This document shows, piece after piece, positions 20,756 through 28,376 of a DNA stretch of 39,603 nt. Every line of letters begins with the position of its first letter. The first letter of the stretch is position 1. Position numbers and translations under genes: made by a program. Source of the DNA: a virus; the IMG/VR virus record IMGVR_UViG_3300025141_014212, positions 1 through 39,603 of that record; one strand, written 5' to 3'. The notes beneath the pieces are model-generated. The model had not been told where the DNA came from. It was given only the letters and a program-made list of their open reading frames with translations, and made no database searches.

Positions 20756-20815
20756 CAGCACCTATTGACTCACCCTTGCTGTTTTGTGCGCCGGGTTTAA
20801 AATGCCACGATCTCC
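20756..20815 (-). promoter_or_regulatory. Candidate programmed -1 frameshift signal
   Basis: Within the end of the 447-codon ORF, codons ATT TTA AAC form the heptamer T_TTA_AAC at 20801-20795, the canonical X_XXY_YYZ slippery type, in the right frame. A GGAG lies at 20815-20812, exactly 10 bases upstream, the spacing of the stimulatory Shine-Dalgarno-like element in dnaX. A weak 5-bp hairpin (CAGCA at 20781-20777 with TGCTG at 20760-20756) follows 13 bases downstream, further than usual. A -1 slip here enters the frame of the 2,881-residue ORF and would give a product of about 3,335 residues. A lost base near 20915 is the competing explanation. Confidence 0.45.
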
Positions 20816-22105
20816 ATGATAATCCTTGACTAGTTTTATCAGCAGATAACGTTTCCCATACTGCAGTTTTACCATATACATTAGGCCACCTAGCGAACCC
20901 AGCCTTATAGGCGTCTCAACCATGTTGGGCTGATTTTCTGGTATTGTGCTTGAACTAGGATCCCACCATATCTTATTATAAAAGTCTAAAAGTTTTTCTA
21001 CACCCTCTATAGAGGCTTCGCGGAGTCGATCAGGCATCTCACCAATTGACGCGTCCTCATAATCAGTTTTAACAGTTATCCAGTATTCAGCGCCATATGG
21101 CAGCGACTCATTCTTGAATGGTTGACATGAATCACGTTTTCGCCAATCAGGGAACATGATTGATGGGTCACCAGGAAGCGAATCAACAATAAGAATTCTT
21201 TTGTCTAATTCAGTTATAGGTGTTAAATCACACTGTGCAGCAACAATCTTTAACCCGTCATTTGGGCCGCCGTATACTACAGCTGTGCACAACCCCAAAG
21301 CTGGAGAGCCTAAAGATTTTTCTCCAATTATAAATTGTGTCCCACCCCCTATTTTGGCACCCACCAATTGGCCATCGTAGTTTGCAGACTTTGAAGCATC
21401 TGATGGATCTAAATCAGAATAAGTAAGTATATTAGTTTCTACATCAGTTTGTGCTTTTTCCCTTTCTTTCGAAAGCACATCATCAGAAAAAATACCATAA
21501 GAAGCTGCATCGGGAAAAAGCTGGGCGCGATCAGACATCAAGGATAAAATAAGATTTTCACCCTGGTAATTCCAGGCTTTCATTAATACTGGTTTGTCAT
21601 CATTGTAGGGTGCAACATATATGTGTGTTGCTATTGTTGCCGGCTCTTCTACCTTTTGTTCGTCTTCAGCATCAGTAGCCAAAGGTAACTCGTCACAATC
21701 TGCAGGTACGAAGTGTATGTCGCCGTTTTTTTCTTTATATGGATTGACTGGAAGCAAACACTTTTTAAACCAACTTTCTGCATTAGCCGGCCATTTACCA
21801 CCAGTAAATTCAAATCCATACACGCCGGCGGAGCTATCATAAGCTTGCTTTACATAAGTTGCAGCACTTTTTAATAAAGACTTGGCGGGATATTTATACT
21901 GCATCTCTTTTGTAGCTTGCAGCCCCAATATCTTGTAAGATTGGTTTTGTGTCTTAGAAAAAACCTTATTGCCAGGGAATGGGCCTTTGTCAATTAGATT
22001 TTGACCATCTTTGCTATAAATCGTAACAGATAGGCTAGAAGCGCCTTCCATGGTATCATAAGATAGGTTGATCTTAAATTTAATTTTGGGCAACGATGCT
22101 GTCAT
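20762..22105 (-). CDS. Unknown virion protein ORF, 447 codons, probable 5' part of the split giant gene
   Basis: ATG at 22105 has AGGA seven bases upstream, a good start. I do not recognise the family and see no catalytic motif or membrane segment; the sequence is mixed alpha/beta with scattered cysteines (AAQCDLTPI, KRDSCQPF). Up to ENQPNMV (about residue 395) it reads like ordinary protein of this phage. The last 50 residues are unusually Lys/Leu/Tyr-rich and look less natural than the overlapping -1 frame, which joins the following ORF without interruption. The ORF stops only 17 bases before the TTG proposed for that ORF. I therefore suspect that this is the N-terminal part of one very large virion protein. 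Function unknown. Confidence 0.75.
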   Translation of the reverse strand: MTASLPKIKFKINLSYDTMEGASSLSVTIYSKDGQNLIDKGPFPGNKVFSKTQNQSYKILGLQATKEMQYKYPAKSLLKSAATYVKQAYDSSAGVYGFEFTGGKWPANAESWFKKCLLPVNPYKEKNGDIHFVPADCDELPLATDAEDEQKVEEPATIATHIYVAPYNDDKPVLMKAWNYQGENLILSLMSDRAQLFPDAASYGIFSDDVLSKEREKAQTDVETNILTYSDLDPSDASKSANYDGQLVGAKIGGGTQFIIGEKSLGSPALGLCTAVVYGGPNDGLKIVAAQCDLTPITELDKRILIVDSLPGDPSIMFPDWRKRDSCQPFKNESLPYGAEYWITVKTDYEDASIGEMPDRLREASIEGVEKLLDFYNKIWWDPSSSTIPENQPNMVETPIRLGSLGGLMYMVKLQYGKRYLLIKLVKDYHGDRGILNPAHKTARVSQ

Positions 22106-22118
22106 TCACATATCCTAA

Positions 22119-23090
22119 CTAATTTAAATGATGATATCTGCTACAAATATAACCCTTACCAAACGGAAACAAAAACTCAAAATCATCTAACTGCTGATTA
22201 ATCTTATTAAATATAAGATCCAAAGTTTCTGAAACATGCTCCACAATGCGTTTCATGCCACCTTTAAAACACCCAACAGAAAGCGTTGTTGGTATGCCAA
22301 AAAATGGAGAGTGATGAAAGTGATTCATCAATATAATATTGTATTGCATTTGCGCTTGCATAATTTTATGAACGATCCCATTCAACTGTGATATTTCCTG
22401 TTGAAGGTATTTCAAAGCCACCAGTAAATTATCACCCTTTACCATTGGTTGTAATTTGCTACCATCATTTCCCGCTATCAAATCTACGCCGAAAGTTGCA
22501 CTATTAACCTCGCCTTTAGAATTATAACGCTTTCTCTTGGTTACTAATTTAATACCTTCATCCCCACAGATCCTAATACCATCTGCAGACATTCCAATAG
22601 CAGAGTGTCTAGCCGGTTGACCCATAGAGCCTGCCGCTAATGGCTTCCACTTGCCATCCCACCATGCACCCTTTCCATATCCAAGATCCGAATCTATGTT
22701 GGCCATTTCACTAATTTTTATAAAGGCAGCATCGGTCTTTGGGTTTATGTGAGTAGCCACCTCCATACCACCTAGCTTTGCAGAAGGGTGTGTTTCTTTT
22801 TCACCCCTCCCTATTCCAGCAACTAAATATAATTCCCCACAATGATCTTTTCCGAGACCACCAAAGCCAGAATCCAATTGATCCACTCTGTTTTTACCAG
22901 CAATTATGCCGGCATTCGAATTGCCAAAACCAAAAACGAGGTCGTCATCCCTCAATATTGGAGCAGGGTAATCAGTTCTATAACCACCACCCCCTCTTCT
23001 TCTGCTAGGATGGTGTAACGACCTTTCAGACACCCTCTTGCTTCTTTTGGGTTTATTTCTGTATTTCTGATTCTTTGGATCTATTCCCAT
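22119..23090 (-). CDS. Putative baseplate/tail-tip protein, 323 aa
   Basis: Not assigned to a named family. The first 35 residues are very basic (KRSKRVSERSLHHPSRRRGG), which is odd for a virion protein and could contact DNA or be disordered. The middle is Gly-rich, and at about 168-185 it has ADGIRICGDEGIKLVT, a strand pattern like those in VgrG/gp5-type spike stalks. The C-terminal third is helical and probably coiled coil (LLVALKYLQQEISQLNGIVH), ending with His-rich NHFHHSPFF. ATG at 23090 is preceded by AGGT seven bases upstream. It lies 13 bases from the upstream gene and 13 bases from the next, in the virion block just after the hub-like protein. A structural role is inferred from context. 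Confidence 0.72.
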   Translation of the reverse strand: MGIDPKNQKYRNKPKRSKRVSERSLHHPSRRRGGGGYRTDYPAPILRDDDLVFGFGNSNAGIIAGKNRVDQLDSGFGGLGKDHCGELYLVAGIGRGEKETHPSAKLGGMEVATHINPKTDAAFIKISEMANIDSDLGYGKGAWWDGKWKPLAAGSMGQPARHSAIGMSADGIRICGDEGIKLVTKRKRYNSKGEVNSATFGVDLIAGNDGSKLQPMVKGDNLLVALKYLQQEISQLNGIVHKIMQAQMQYNIILMNHFHHSPFFGIPTTLSVGCFKGGMKRIVEHVSETLDLIFNKINQQLDDFEFLFPFGKGYICSRYHHLN

Positions 23091-23103
23091 ATCTTTTACC
23101 TAT

Positions 23104-24051
23104 TTAAAAGCCAAATTTCTTCTTGTGTTTTTCTGCTAGCTTTTTCTGTTTCTCTGCTGTCCAAGGTTCACCTTCCTCTACGCATTTGCCCATCATTGGC
23201 TTAGTACCCGGAGGACAATTGTTAGAAGATGGTGATTGCCAATTAGGATCAGCTGGTGATGAGGGCCAGCTAGCTTTTTCTGCACTTGTTAAACCCAAAC
23301 CGCCGCCGCTTATCTGCACCCCCGACAAAGCTGCATATGCTATCGAAACATCTGGGATCCAATCCCAGTCAATCCTGCTAGACTGTCCTCGCAATTGATC
23401 TATTTTTTGCGTAAGATGTTTTGGCAAAATACCAGAACTCACCCAGTCACCAATAGAAGAAACATTTTTTCTTGCCGCAGACTTATACCAATGGCTGTTG
23501 ATATCTGAAAACTCTTCCTCTTCTGCCATCACGTTATGCACTGCTTCTGATTTAATCATATTTTTCCCGTACCATCTAGACTCTTTATAACTAGTTAAAA
23601 GCCATTTTTTCTTATTTGGTCCTATGGGTAGTGTATAAGTTGGGTTATGCGAAGCAGCCGCTAAGGGTTGGCCGGTAGTCATGGAATTAGCTTTAGTACG
23701 TAATTGATAATAACCCAAGCCACCATCTCTTATTTTACCCTTTTGCATAAGTATACAAAGAGCAGCATAAACCGTGTCTGGGTGCAACTGCTTTCTTTCG
23801 TCTTGTGCTTTGGAATTATTAAGATCTATCGTTCCAGCTGATACCCAATTACCGTTTACTTCATCCGCACTATACAAATTTCCAGGTGTGATGGTAACAG
23901 ACAAGTCTATAGCCCTTTCTGCGTATATACCTTCTTTAGCTATAACTCCAGAAACTTTAATATTCTTTTTCTTCTCTTTGACTAATTCTTGAAAGTATGC
24001 ATGCACAACCTCAACAACCGCCATCAACTCTTTTACAGTACCCTCAGACAT
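23104..24051 (-). CDS. Virion-associated protein with C-terminal two-Cys tag, 315 aa
   Basis: Family not recognised. The N-terminal 40 residues form a helix (ELMAVVEVVHAYFQELVKEK), followed by a mixed domain with YYQLRTKANSMTTGQP and a segment DWDWIPDVSIAYAALSGV near 230-247. A Pro/Ser-rich linker leads into a 38-residue tail with CPPG...MMGKC...GE.W...KQ that is homologous to the tail of the upstream 842-residue protein. This pairing suggests that both proteins dock on the same partner or share a sorting signal. Alternatively the tag may bind glycan or peptidoglycan, since small CPxG..GKC modules occur in secreted binding domains. The gene lies between the hub-like gene and other virion genes. 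The start ATG at 24051 has only a distant AAGG upstream. Confidence 0.75.
   Translation of the reverse strand: MSEGTVKELMAVVEVVHAYFQELVKEKKKNIKVSGVIAKEGIYAERAIDLSVTITPGNLYSADEVNGNWVSAGTIDLNNSKAQDERKQLHPDTVYAALCILMQKGKIRDGGLGYYQLRTKANSMTTGQPLAAASHNPTYTLPIGPNKKKWLLTSYKESRWYGKNMIKSEAVHNVMAEEEEFSDINSHWYKSAARKNVSSIGDWVSSGILPKHLTQKIDQLRGQSSRIDWDWIPDVSIAYAALSGVQISGGGLGLTSAEKASWPSSPADPNWQSPSSNNCPPGTKPMMGKCVEEGEPWTAEKQKKLAEKHKKKFGF
23107..23220 (-). repeat. C-terminal two-Cys tag (315-aa protein copy)
   Basis: The last 38 residues align with the last 41 of the 842-residue protein: 17 of 34 positions identical (N-C-P-x-G, M-G-K-C, G-E-x-W, K-Q-x-x-L, and Lys at the end). The tag ends at the stop codon in both proteins. 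Both copies follow a low-complexity Pro/Ser/Gly linker. Confidence 0.8.
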
Positions 24052-24087
24052 GTAATAATTATACCTTTTTGATATATTTCTTATCGT

Positions 24088-26616
24088 TTATTGGAACCAT
24101 TCTGGATGCTCTTTCTTCATTTTTTTCACCAACTCTTCCTGTTTTTTCGAATTCCAGTGCTCCCCTTGAGGTCTGCATTTGCCCATCAACCAAGTGTAAC
24201 CCTCTGGACAATTTCCAGGGCCGCCGGTACCAACGCTAGCGGCAGCACTATTATCAACACTCTGTGGTCCCGGACTATTTCCAGGGGCTGGGGCGGCGCC
24301 CTCTGGAATCAACAAGTTGCCCTCTCCCGTAAAGTTCGCGGCAGTATATTTTACAGGTGTCCACAAGACTTTGTTAATACCACCCTTCTTCTTGCCAATC
24401 ATCTCAGATCCGCCAACAGTTCCAATAACATTAGCATCAGGACAACCCGGAGTTGGGTTTTTCAAACTAGAACCCGGCTTCTCTTTGGGTTCATGTGGTT
24501 TTAACAATTCATCCAGCTGTTTATCGACATCCACCAGTTTGTCTTTTAGCGGCTTTATCGCAGCTGTAAATTTGTTGGCATTGGCATAGTCACCCGACTT
24601 AAAACTATTCTTATATTTACCTTCAAGTATTTTAATCTCTTTTATAGAAGCGTTTTTAAGTTTATTTAAATTATCAAATTTAGCCCTGTCTTCTGAAGAA
24701 AGAGCATCCTCTGGTTTTGGAGGAGTCGATGGTCTGTCCGGTATATTAGCAGCTTGACCTAGGGTTGCTGGAACTTCTGGTTTTTTCGTCGCTGCTGGAA
24801 TAGCTTCTGGGTTGTCACTACCATTCTTTTCGAAGTATTTGTGTATATGGGGAAATTTTCCGTCGTTTGTCCACGATATAGCATTTTTCACTAACGTATC
24901 ATAACCGCTAAAAGCGATCATAGATTTGCCGTTATTATAACTAAACCCGGCGTCACCTAAAGTATTCGGAGTCTTGAGCTTTTTACCTAAAAAATAGTTT
25001 GTGCTGTGAAGAGTGAGGGGGGCAGCGGATATCCCATCTGTCATAACTACAATTGTTTTCCCCGTCTTACCTTCAATATGTTCTGTGACCAACTCTCCCA
25101 CATTGTTATAAATAAGATGGTCTGCGTGTGCCATGACAATATGTTCTGGAGCTTCTCCAAGCTGCTGCACGGCATTCTTCAAAGCTAGACCACCCGAACC
25201 AACAGCAATAAATGTAACTCTAGAAGAGGGATCCTCTAAAGACCCCTGTATCTCTTCTTTCGCCCACTTAGTAATATAGCCGTTAATGATCTTCATGACG
25301 TTTTTCTGGTATATAGGCCAATTGCCCGGGTCATGACGATATTCCTTTGCAGTGCCGCCGGTAGCTTCGGCTGCCTTTTCTGCAGCTGCCACAACACTAT
25401 CGCTATCACCTGATCCCTTATTACCAAAAAAAGCGTCCCAATTGCTTTTATAAAAGACGGAGTGAGGATTCTCCGCCCTCTTTCTCCTTCTAAATGCGTT
25501 AATCCCGCGTGACCACGGCAACTCTGTTACAACAAAAATATAATTTCTTTTATTCTTGTTTAACTCCGCCAATCCCGCAGCTATCCTATCAAAATCATCA
25601 TCATGAAAACCACCCTTATCATGAAAAAAGAACATTATTTCTGGCTTAAGTTTTACATAATTCCTACTAACATTTGGAAAAAATATTATAGTTTCTCTGC
25701 CTGTGGAGTCTCTGTCCACAGCCTCCATTATACCATTTCCTACAAGCTTTTCGTAATGTGTAAAACTTGAAACATTCTCACCGACCAAGCCGTGCTTTTC
25801 CATCTTACTATACCATTTGCGATGAGTGCCTCTACACGGTGCTTTGTTGCCAAATGCAAAACTTTTTGCAATACTTGAAACTGGAAATTTGGGCAAATCA
25901 TGACCGATGCTGCCGGCGGCCATATTATCTTTTTTAATTGTAGCGCCGGATCCCAGCACAGGCCCCAACCCAGCACATTTCTTTTCCAATGCAGCTTTTG
26001 GTTTATCTAATGTATCTATGCTAACTAAGCCAGGTACGTCTGTTAATAATTTTACATACTGACCACCCATCTCCAAATGATCCGGGTTGTGAAATCTCAC
26101 TTGTACTAATTGTCCCACATTGGGTACAGGTATGTTTTTATCCAAAGAGTAGAACGTGGGTAACCTATCTATGTCATATTGATGTTTCCCCACCTCTATA
26201 TCTGCCATCTTTTCCGGAACTTTTCCAAACCACAATTCCGGAATCCACACCTGTATTTGCGTAATTATTCCCGGAAGCTGTAAAGGATCTGCTGGTTGGT
26301 TGAAGGTTTTGTCGACCCAACTATGTATCTTAACTCTTCTGCCAGATTTCTGACCGCCTTGATCAACACGAAAACACACACCTGTCCAGACCATTGTCGT
26401 TAAATGCGACATGTCATATTGCATAGCGTTTTCTAAATAAAATCGTTTGATTAATGCTAGGGGGTTGTCCCTATTGACTATGCCGCCAACACCTTTAAAC
26501 TTGTGAGTGGCATTTTGAAATTCCGGAATCATAAACGAATTTAAAGTCCCGGGTGGGAAAGTGGCTATAGCACTTTGGGATGATACATGCCTATGATCTT
26601 TTCCGGCGCCTGCCAT
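24088..26616 (-). CDS. Hub/spike-like protein with OB-type N-terminus and a possible hydrolase domain, 842 aa
   Basis: Domains by eye: residues 70-190 have the strand pattern of gp5/VgrG-type OB domains (WTGVCFRVDQ, PNVGQLVQVRFHNPDH, then GGQYVKLL). About 325-600 resembles an alpha/beta hydrolase or esterase: a strand running into FFFHDKGG (possible oxyanion loop, about 330), a nucleophile-elbow-like FIAVGSGGLAL (Ser near 473), VVMTDG (Asp near 525) and FPHIHKYF (His near 590). About 635-705 is a charged coiled coil, then a Pro/Gly/Ala linker, then a C-terminal two-Cys tag. T4 gp5 also carries an enzyme (lysozyme) in its hub, so an enzymatic tail tip is reasonable, but the catalytic assignment is inference: the elbow is VGSGG rather than GxSxG. 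ATG at 26616 lies one base after the previous stop. Confidence 0.75.
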   Translation of the reverse strand: MAGAGKDHRHVSSQSAIATFPPGTLNSFMIPEFQNATHKFKGVGGIVNRDNPLALIKRFYLENAMQYDMSHLTTMVWTGVCFRVDQGGQKSGRRVKIHSWVDKTFNQPADPLQLPGIITQIQVWIPELWFGKVPEKMADIEVGKHQYDIDRLPTFYSLDKNIPVPNVGQLVQVRFHNPDHLEMGGQYVKLLTDVPGLVSIDTLDKPKAALEKKCAGLGPVLGSGATIKKDNMAAGSIGHDLPKFPVSSIAKSFAFGNKAPCRGTHRKWYSKMEKHGLVGENVSSFTHYEKLVGNGIMEAVDRDSTGRETIIFFPNVSRNYVKLKPEIMFFFHDKGGFHDDDFDRIAAGLAELNKNKRNYIFVVTELPWSRGINAFRRRKRAENPHSVFYKSNWDAFFGNKGSGDSDSVVAAAEKAAEATGGTAKEYRHDPGNWPIYQKNVMKIINGYITKWAKEEIQGSLEDPSSRVTFIAVGSGGLALKNAVQQLGEAPEHIVMAHADHLIYNNVGELVTEHIEGKTGKTIVVMTDGISAAPLTLHSTNYFLGKKLKTPNTLGDAGFSYNNGKSMIAFSGYDTLVKNAISWTNDGKFPHIHKYFEKNGSDNPEAIPAATKKPEVPATLGQAANIPDRPSTPPKPEDALSSEDRAKFDNLNKLKNASIKEIKILEGKYKNSFKSGDYANANKFTAAIKPLKDKLVDVDKQLDELLKPHEPKEKPGSSLKNPTPGCPDANVIGTVGGSEMIGKKKGGINKVLWTPVKYTAANFTGEGNLLIPEGAAPAPGNSPGPQSVDNSAAASVGTGGPGNCPEGYTWLMGKCRPQGEHWNSKKQEELVKKMKKEHPEWFQ
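24091..24213 (-). repeat. C-terminal two-Cys tag (hub-like protein copy)
   Basis: The last 41 residues carry CPEG...LMGKC...GE.W...KQ..L and a Lys-rich end. It is homologous to the tail of the neighbouring 315-residue protein (17 of 34 identical). The two cysteines, ten residues between them, may form a disulfide or a small metal or ligand site. Confidence 0.8.
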
Positions 26617-26617
26617 T

Positions 26618-26932
26618 TTATGCAGTTTCCTTTATCAGATCGAACAACTCATCTTTATCTGAATCTGATAAAGAACTTGAAGCCTTATCATTTTTGCTCA
26701 ACATAGCAGTTATCTTAACCAACTGTTCATTAGACCGTTGTAAAGTTTCAACATATTTCGCAGCAACCACACCAGAGTCTCTATGGTTCTCCTGGGACTG
26801 TTTCAAATATATAAGCAAATCTGTAAGAAGGCTTTTCGTTACTGCTCGATCATGCCGTATATTACTTAAAGCTTCGCCTATGATGTCTCCAACATCATTT
26901 TTCTTTTTTTTTATTTTATCTCTTCCGTCCAT
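26618..26932 (-). CDS. Small helical protein of unknown function, 104 aa
   Basis: The product is almost entirely charged helix (KSLLTDLLIYLKQSQENH, YVETLQRSNEQLVKITAML), probably coiled coil, with a Lys-rich start and an acidic end. The gene starts inside the end of the sigma factor gene (22-base overlap) and stops one base before the hub-like gene, so it is probably co-translated with the virion block. A run of nine A residues near codons 7-11 contains the heptamer A_AAA_AAG, but a slip there meets a stop almost at once. Similar short helical genes occur near baseplate genes in marine T4-like phages, where they may be chaperones or assembly factors; that is only a guess here. Confidence 0.78.
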   Translation of the reverse strand: MDGRDKIKKKKNDVGDIIGEALSNIRHDRAVTKSLLTDLLIYLKQSQENHRDSGVVAAKYVETLQRSNEQLVKITAMLSKNDKASSSLSDSDKDELFDLIKETA

Positions 26933-27615
26933 TTTTTCTTAAAATTCCTGTATTTTTCTCTCAACTTATTGAGATTATTAACAACCTGTTTGGTATTTAA
27001 GCCCGTTATTTCCCTTATATATAGGTAAATAGCTTTTTTGTTAAAAATTTCAATACTATCCGGATTAGAAAGCAGAATCTTAATTGCCTCTAGCACCTTT
27101 CGCTCGTTTGTCTTTAAGTTGATTTTGTCCCAAGTGTCAATCTCCTTCCACAAAGACTCCCAGAATTCCCTTTGAACTCTTTCTCTGTAATAATTGTTTT
27201 CTACAGATAAGTGCCTTTGCTCCAACTCTTTGGCCATCTCTTCATACTGCACTTCTCTTTTAATTTTTTGAGAATTCTTCTTCACCTTGTGTATAAACCA
27301 ATTTTTAGTTATAACACTAAAATAAGAAAAAGCTTTAGAACCTTTGTTGGCATCGTACTTGTTCAATACAGTTGTTAACCATATCTTACACTCGTCCCTT
27401 AAAGAATCTATGTTTGGCAGTGTTGTGAACTTATAGGTATAAGTGATTTTATCAACCATCTCTCCAAAAGCAGGTTGAATAAATTCAATATATAATTTTG
27501 ATCTCTCGGTAGTATCTTCGCTAGCAACATAACTTATAATCGCGTCTTCATGTACTTTAGTAAAGTAATAGTTTTTACGTCGCTTCTTCCTCTTCGTCTT
27601 CATGGTCGCTGTCAT
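26911..27615 (-). CDS. Late-transcription sigma factor, gp55-like
   Basis: Probable sigma factor directing host RNA polymerase to late (virion) genes. About residues 35-120 resemble sigma region 2 of the T4 gp55 group, notably YDANKGSKAFSYFSVITKNW followed by FIHKVKKNSQKIKRE. The C-terminal part (about 195-225, YIREITGLNTKQVVNNLNKL) looks like a helix-turn-helix, which T4 gp55 lacks, so it may recognise a second promoter element. I chose the ATG at 27615 because AAGGAG lies six bases before it; a longer frame from 27666 exists but runs further into the upstream gene. With this start, 41 bases overlap the membrane protein gene. The protein has 234 residues with a very basic N-terminus. Family-level confidence is moderate. 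Confidence 0.75.
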   Translation of the reverse strand: MTATMKTKRKKRRKNYYFTKVHEDAIISYVASEDTTERSKLYIEFIQPAFGEMVDKITYTYKFTTLPNIDSLRDECKIWLTTVLNKYDANKGSKAFSYFSVITKNWFIHKVKKNSQKIKREVQYEEMAKELEQRHLSVENNYYRERVQREFWESLWKEIDTWDKINLKTNERKVLEAIKILLSNPDSIEIFNKKAIYLYIREITGLNTKQVVNNLNKLREKYRNFKKKWTEEIK

Positions 27616-27910
27616 TGAACTCTCCTTCCTCATATTCTGTATCGGTAAGAGAATAAACGTGTTCAAATTCTTTTATCTCTTCATGAAACTCTTTAGTGTG
27701 ATCGATCAACGCTTTCAAAGTCTCATCCCCATAATACATTTCTAATTCATAAATCGATTGCACGTGATTTTTATATACATCCGCAGAATCAAACAGACCG
27801 CCAATGCTGTCGGACACAAAGAGCAGCTTCTCTAACACATTCCTCAAGTACCATATGAAAAATACATTTAAAACCAAAGATATCGCCATCACTATGCTGA
27901 TAGTTGTCAT
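27575..27910 (-). CDS. Small single-pass membrane protein, 111 aa
   Basis: One clear N-terminal transmembrane helix (residues about 4-24, ISIVMAISLVLNVFFIWYL) is followed by a helical region and a very acidic tail (many Glu/Asp in the last 30 residues). Most of the protein is expected on the cytoplasmic side. The function is unknown. It lies 11 bases after the zinc-ribbon gene and overlaps the sigma gene by 41 bases. Proteins of this layout are frequent in marine T4-like phages without a known role; an inner-membrane activity during infection is possible. Confidence 0.8.
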   Translation of the reverse strand: MTTISIVMAISLVLNVFFIWYLRNVLEKLLFVSDSIGGLFDSADVYKNHVQSIYELEMYYGDETLKALIDHTKEFHEEIKEFEHVYSLTDTEYEEGEFNDSDHEDEEEEAT

Positions 27911-27921
27911 GTTAACACCAT

Positions 27922-28170
27922 TTACCTATTTCTCTCAATTTCTCTTTTCTCGTCCTTCAACTCTTCTTTTGCCTGTTTTATGAAATCATTAACTATGTCA
28001 CCAGTCTTTCCAGCCCCCTCTTTCTTTGTAGAAAAAGCTATTGGAGTTTTAAAACTCTTTTTGATAGCTTCTGAGCCGCAATCAGGACAAGAATCAACAC
28101 CCTCATCCATGGAGTGGAATATCTGTATCACCTCTTTACAATAATCACATTCATATTCGTATCTAGGCAT
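27922..28170 (-). CDS. FmdB-type zinc ribbon protein, 82 aa
   Basis: The first 33 residues are a classic FmdB-family zinc ribbon: PRYEYECDYC with C8 and C11, then CPDCG with C28 and C31, so four cysteines bind one zinc. The rest is a charged helix (QAKEELKDEKREIERNR). Members are annotated as putative regulatory proteins, but a biochemical role is rarely known. It sits two bases after the preceding small gene, in the run of small genes leading to the sigma factor. The zinc-ribbon identification is firm; a role in regulation is only a family-level suggestion. Confidence 0.9.
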   Translation of the reverse strand: MPRYEYECDYCKEVIQIFHSMDEGVDSCPDCGSEAIKKSFKTPIAFSTKKEGAGKTGDIVNDFIKQAKEELKDEKREIERNR

Positions 28171-28172
28171 AA

Positions 28173-28376
28173 TTAATTTTTAGTTTTTTCAAGCTCTTCC
28201 AACAATTCGTTATCAAACGAAACTGCCGGCGGATTTGAAACAACTAGTTCACTTTGGTCCGGACCTTGCACATTAAAGTTGAATTCTTTCAATGTTGGCA
28301 CAATGTCGCTTTGCTCCAAAAGTGATTTTTGCAACGCCATCATAAGGGCGCCAACTGCTTGATCTGATAATTTCAT
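28173..28376 (-). CDS. Conserved small phage protein, 67 aa, unknown function
   Basis: The ATG overlaps the gmd stop (ATGA) and has AAGGAG six bases upstream, an excellent start. The protein begins [21 protein letters not shown], an amphipathic helix, followed by a short beta part with [17 protein letters not shown]. Proteins of this length and layout recur in cyanophage and other marine T4-like genomes. No function is known. Confidence 0.82.
   Translation of the reverse strand: MKLSDQAVGALMMALQKSLLEQSDIVPTLKEFNFNVQGPDQSELVVSNPPAVSFDNELLEELEKTKN

Noticed and set aside
21891-21898. TATAAATA on the minus strand, identical to the T4 late promoter consensus
   Set aside because: It lies deep inside the 447-codon ORF, far from any gene start, and AT-rich octamers are expected by chance in this genome.
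24058-24063. TATAAT upstream of the 315-residue gene
   Set aside because: Only six bases from the start codon and without a -35 partner at the right distance; probably chance in an AT-rich gap.
26898-26915. Slippery heptamer A_AAA_AAG in a run of nine A residues within the 104-residue gene
   Set aside because: A -1 slip leads to a TGA within a few codons, so no useful fusion would result; the run simply encodes lysines.
27616-27666. Longer sigma factor start at 27666
   Set aside because: The ATG at 27615 has AAGGAG at ideal spacing, and the extra 17 residues would extend further into the upstream membrane protein gene.
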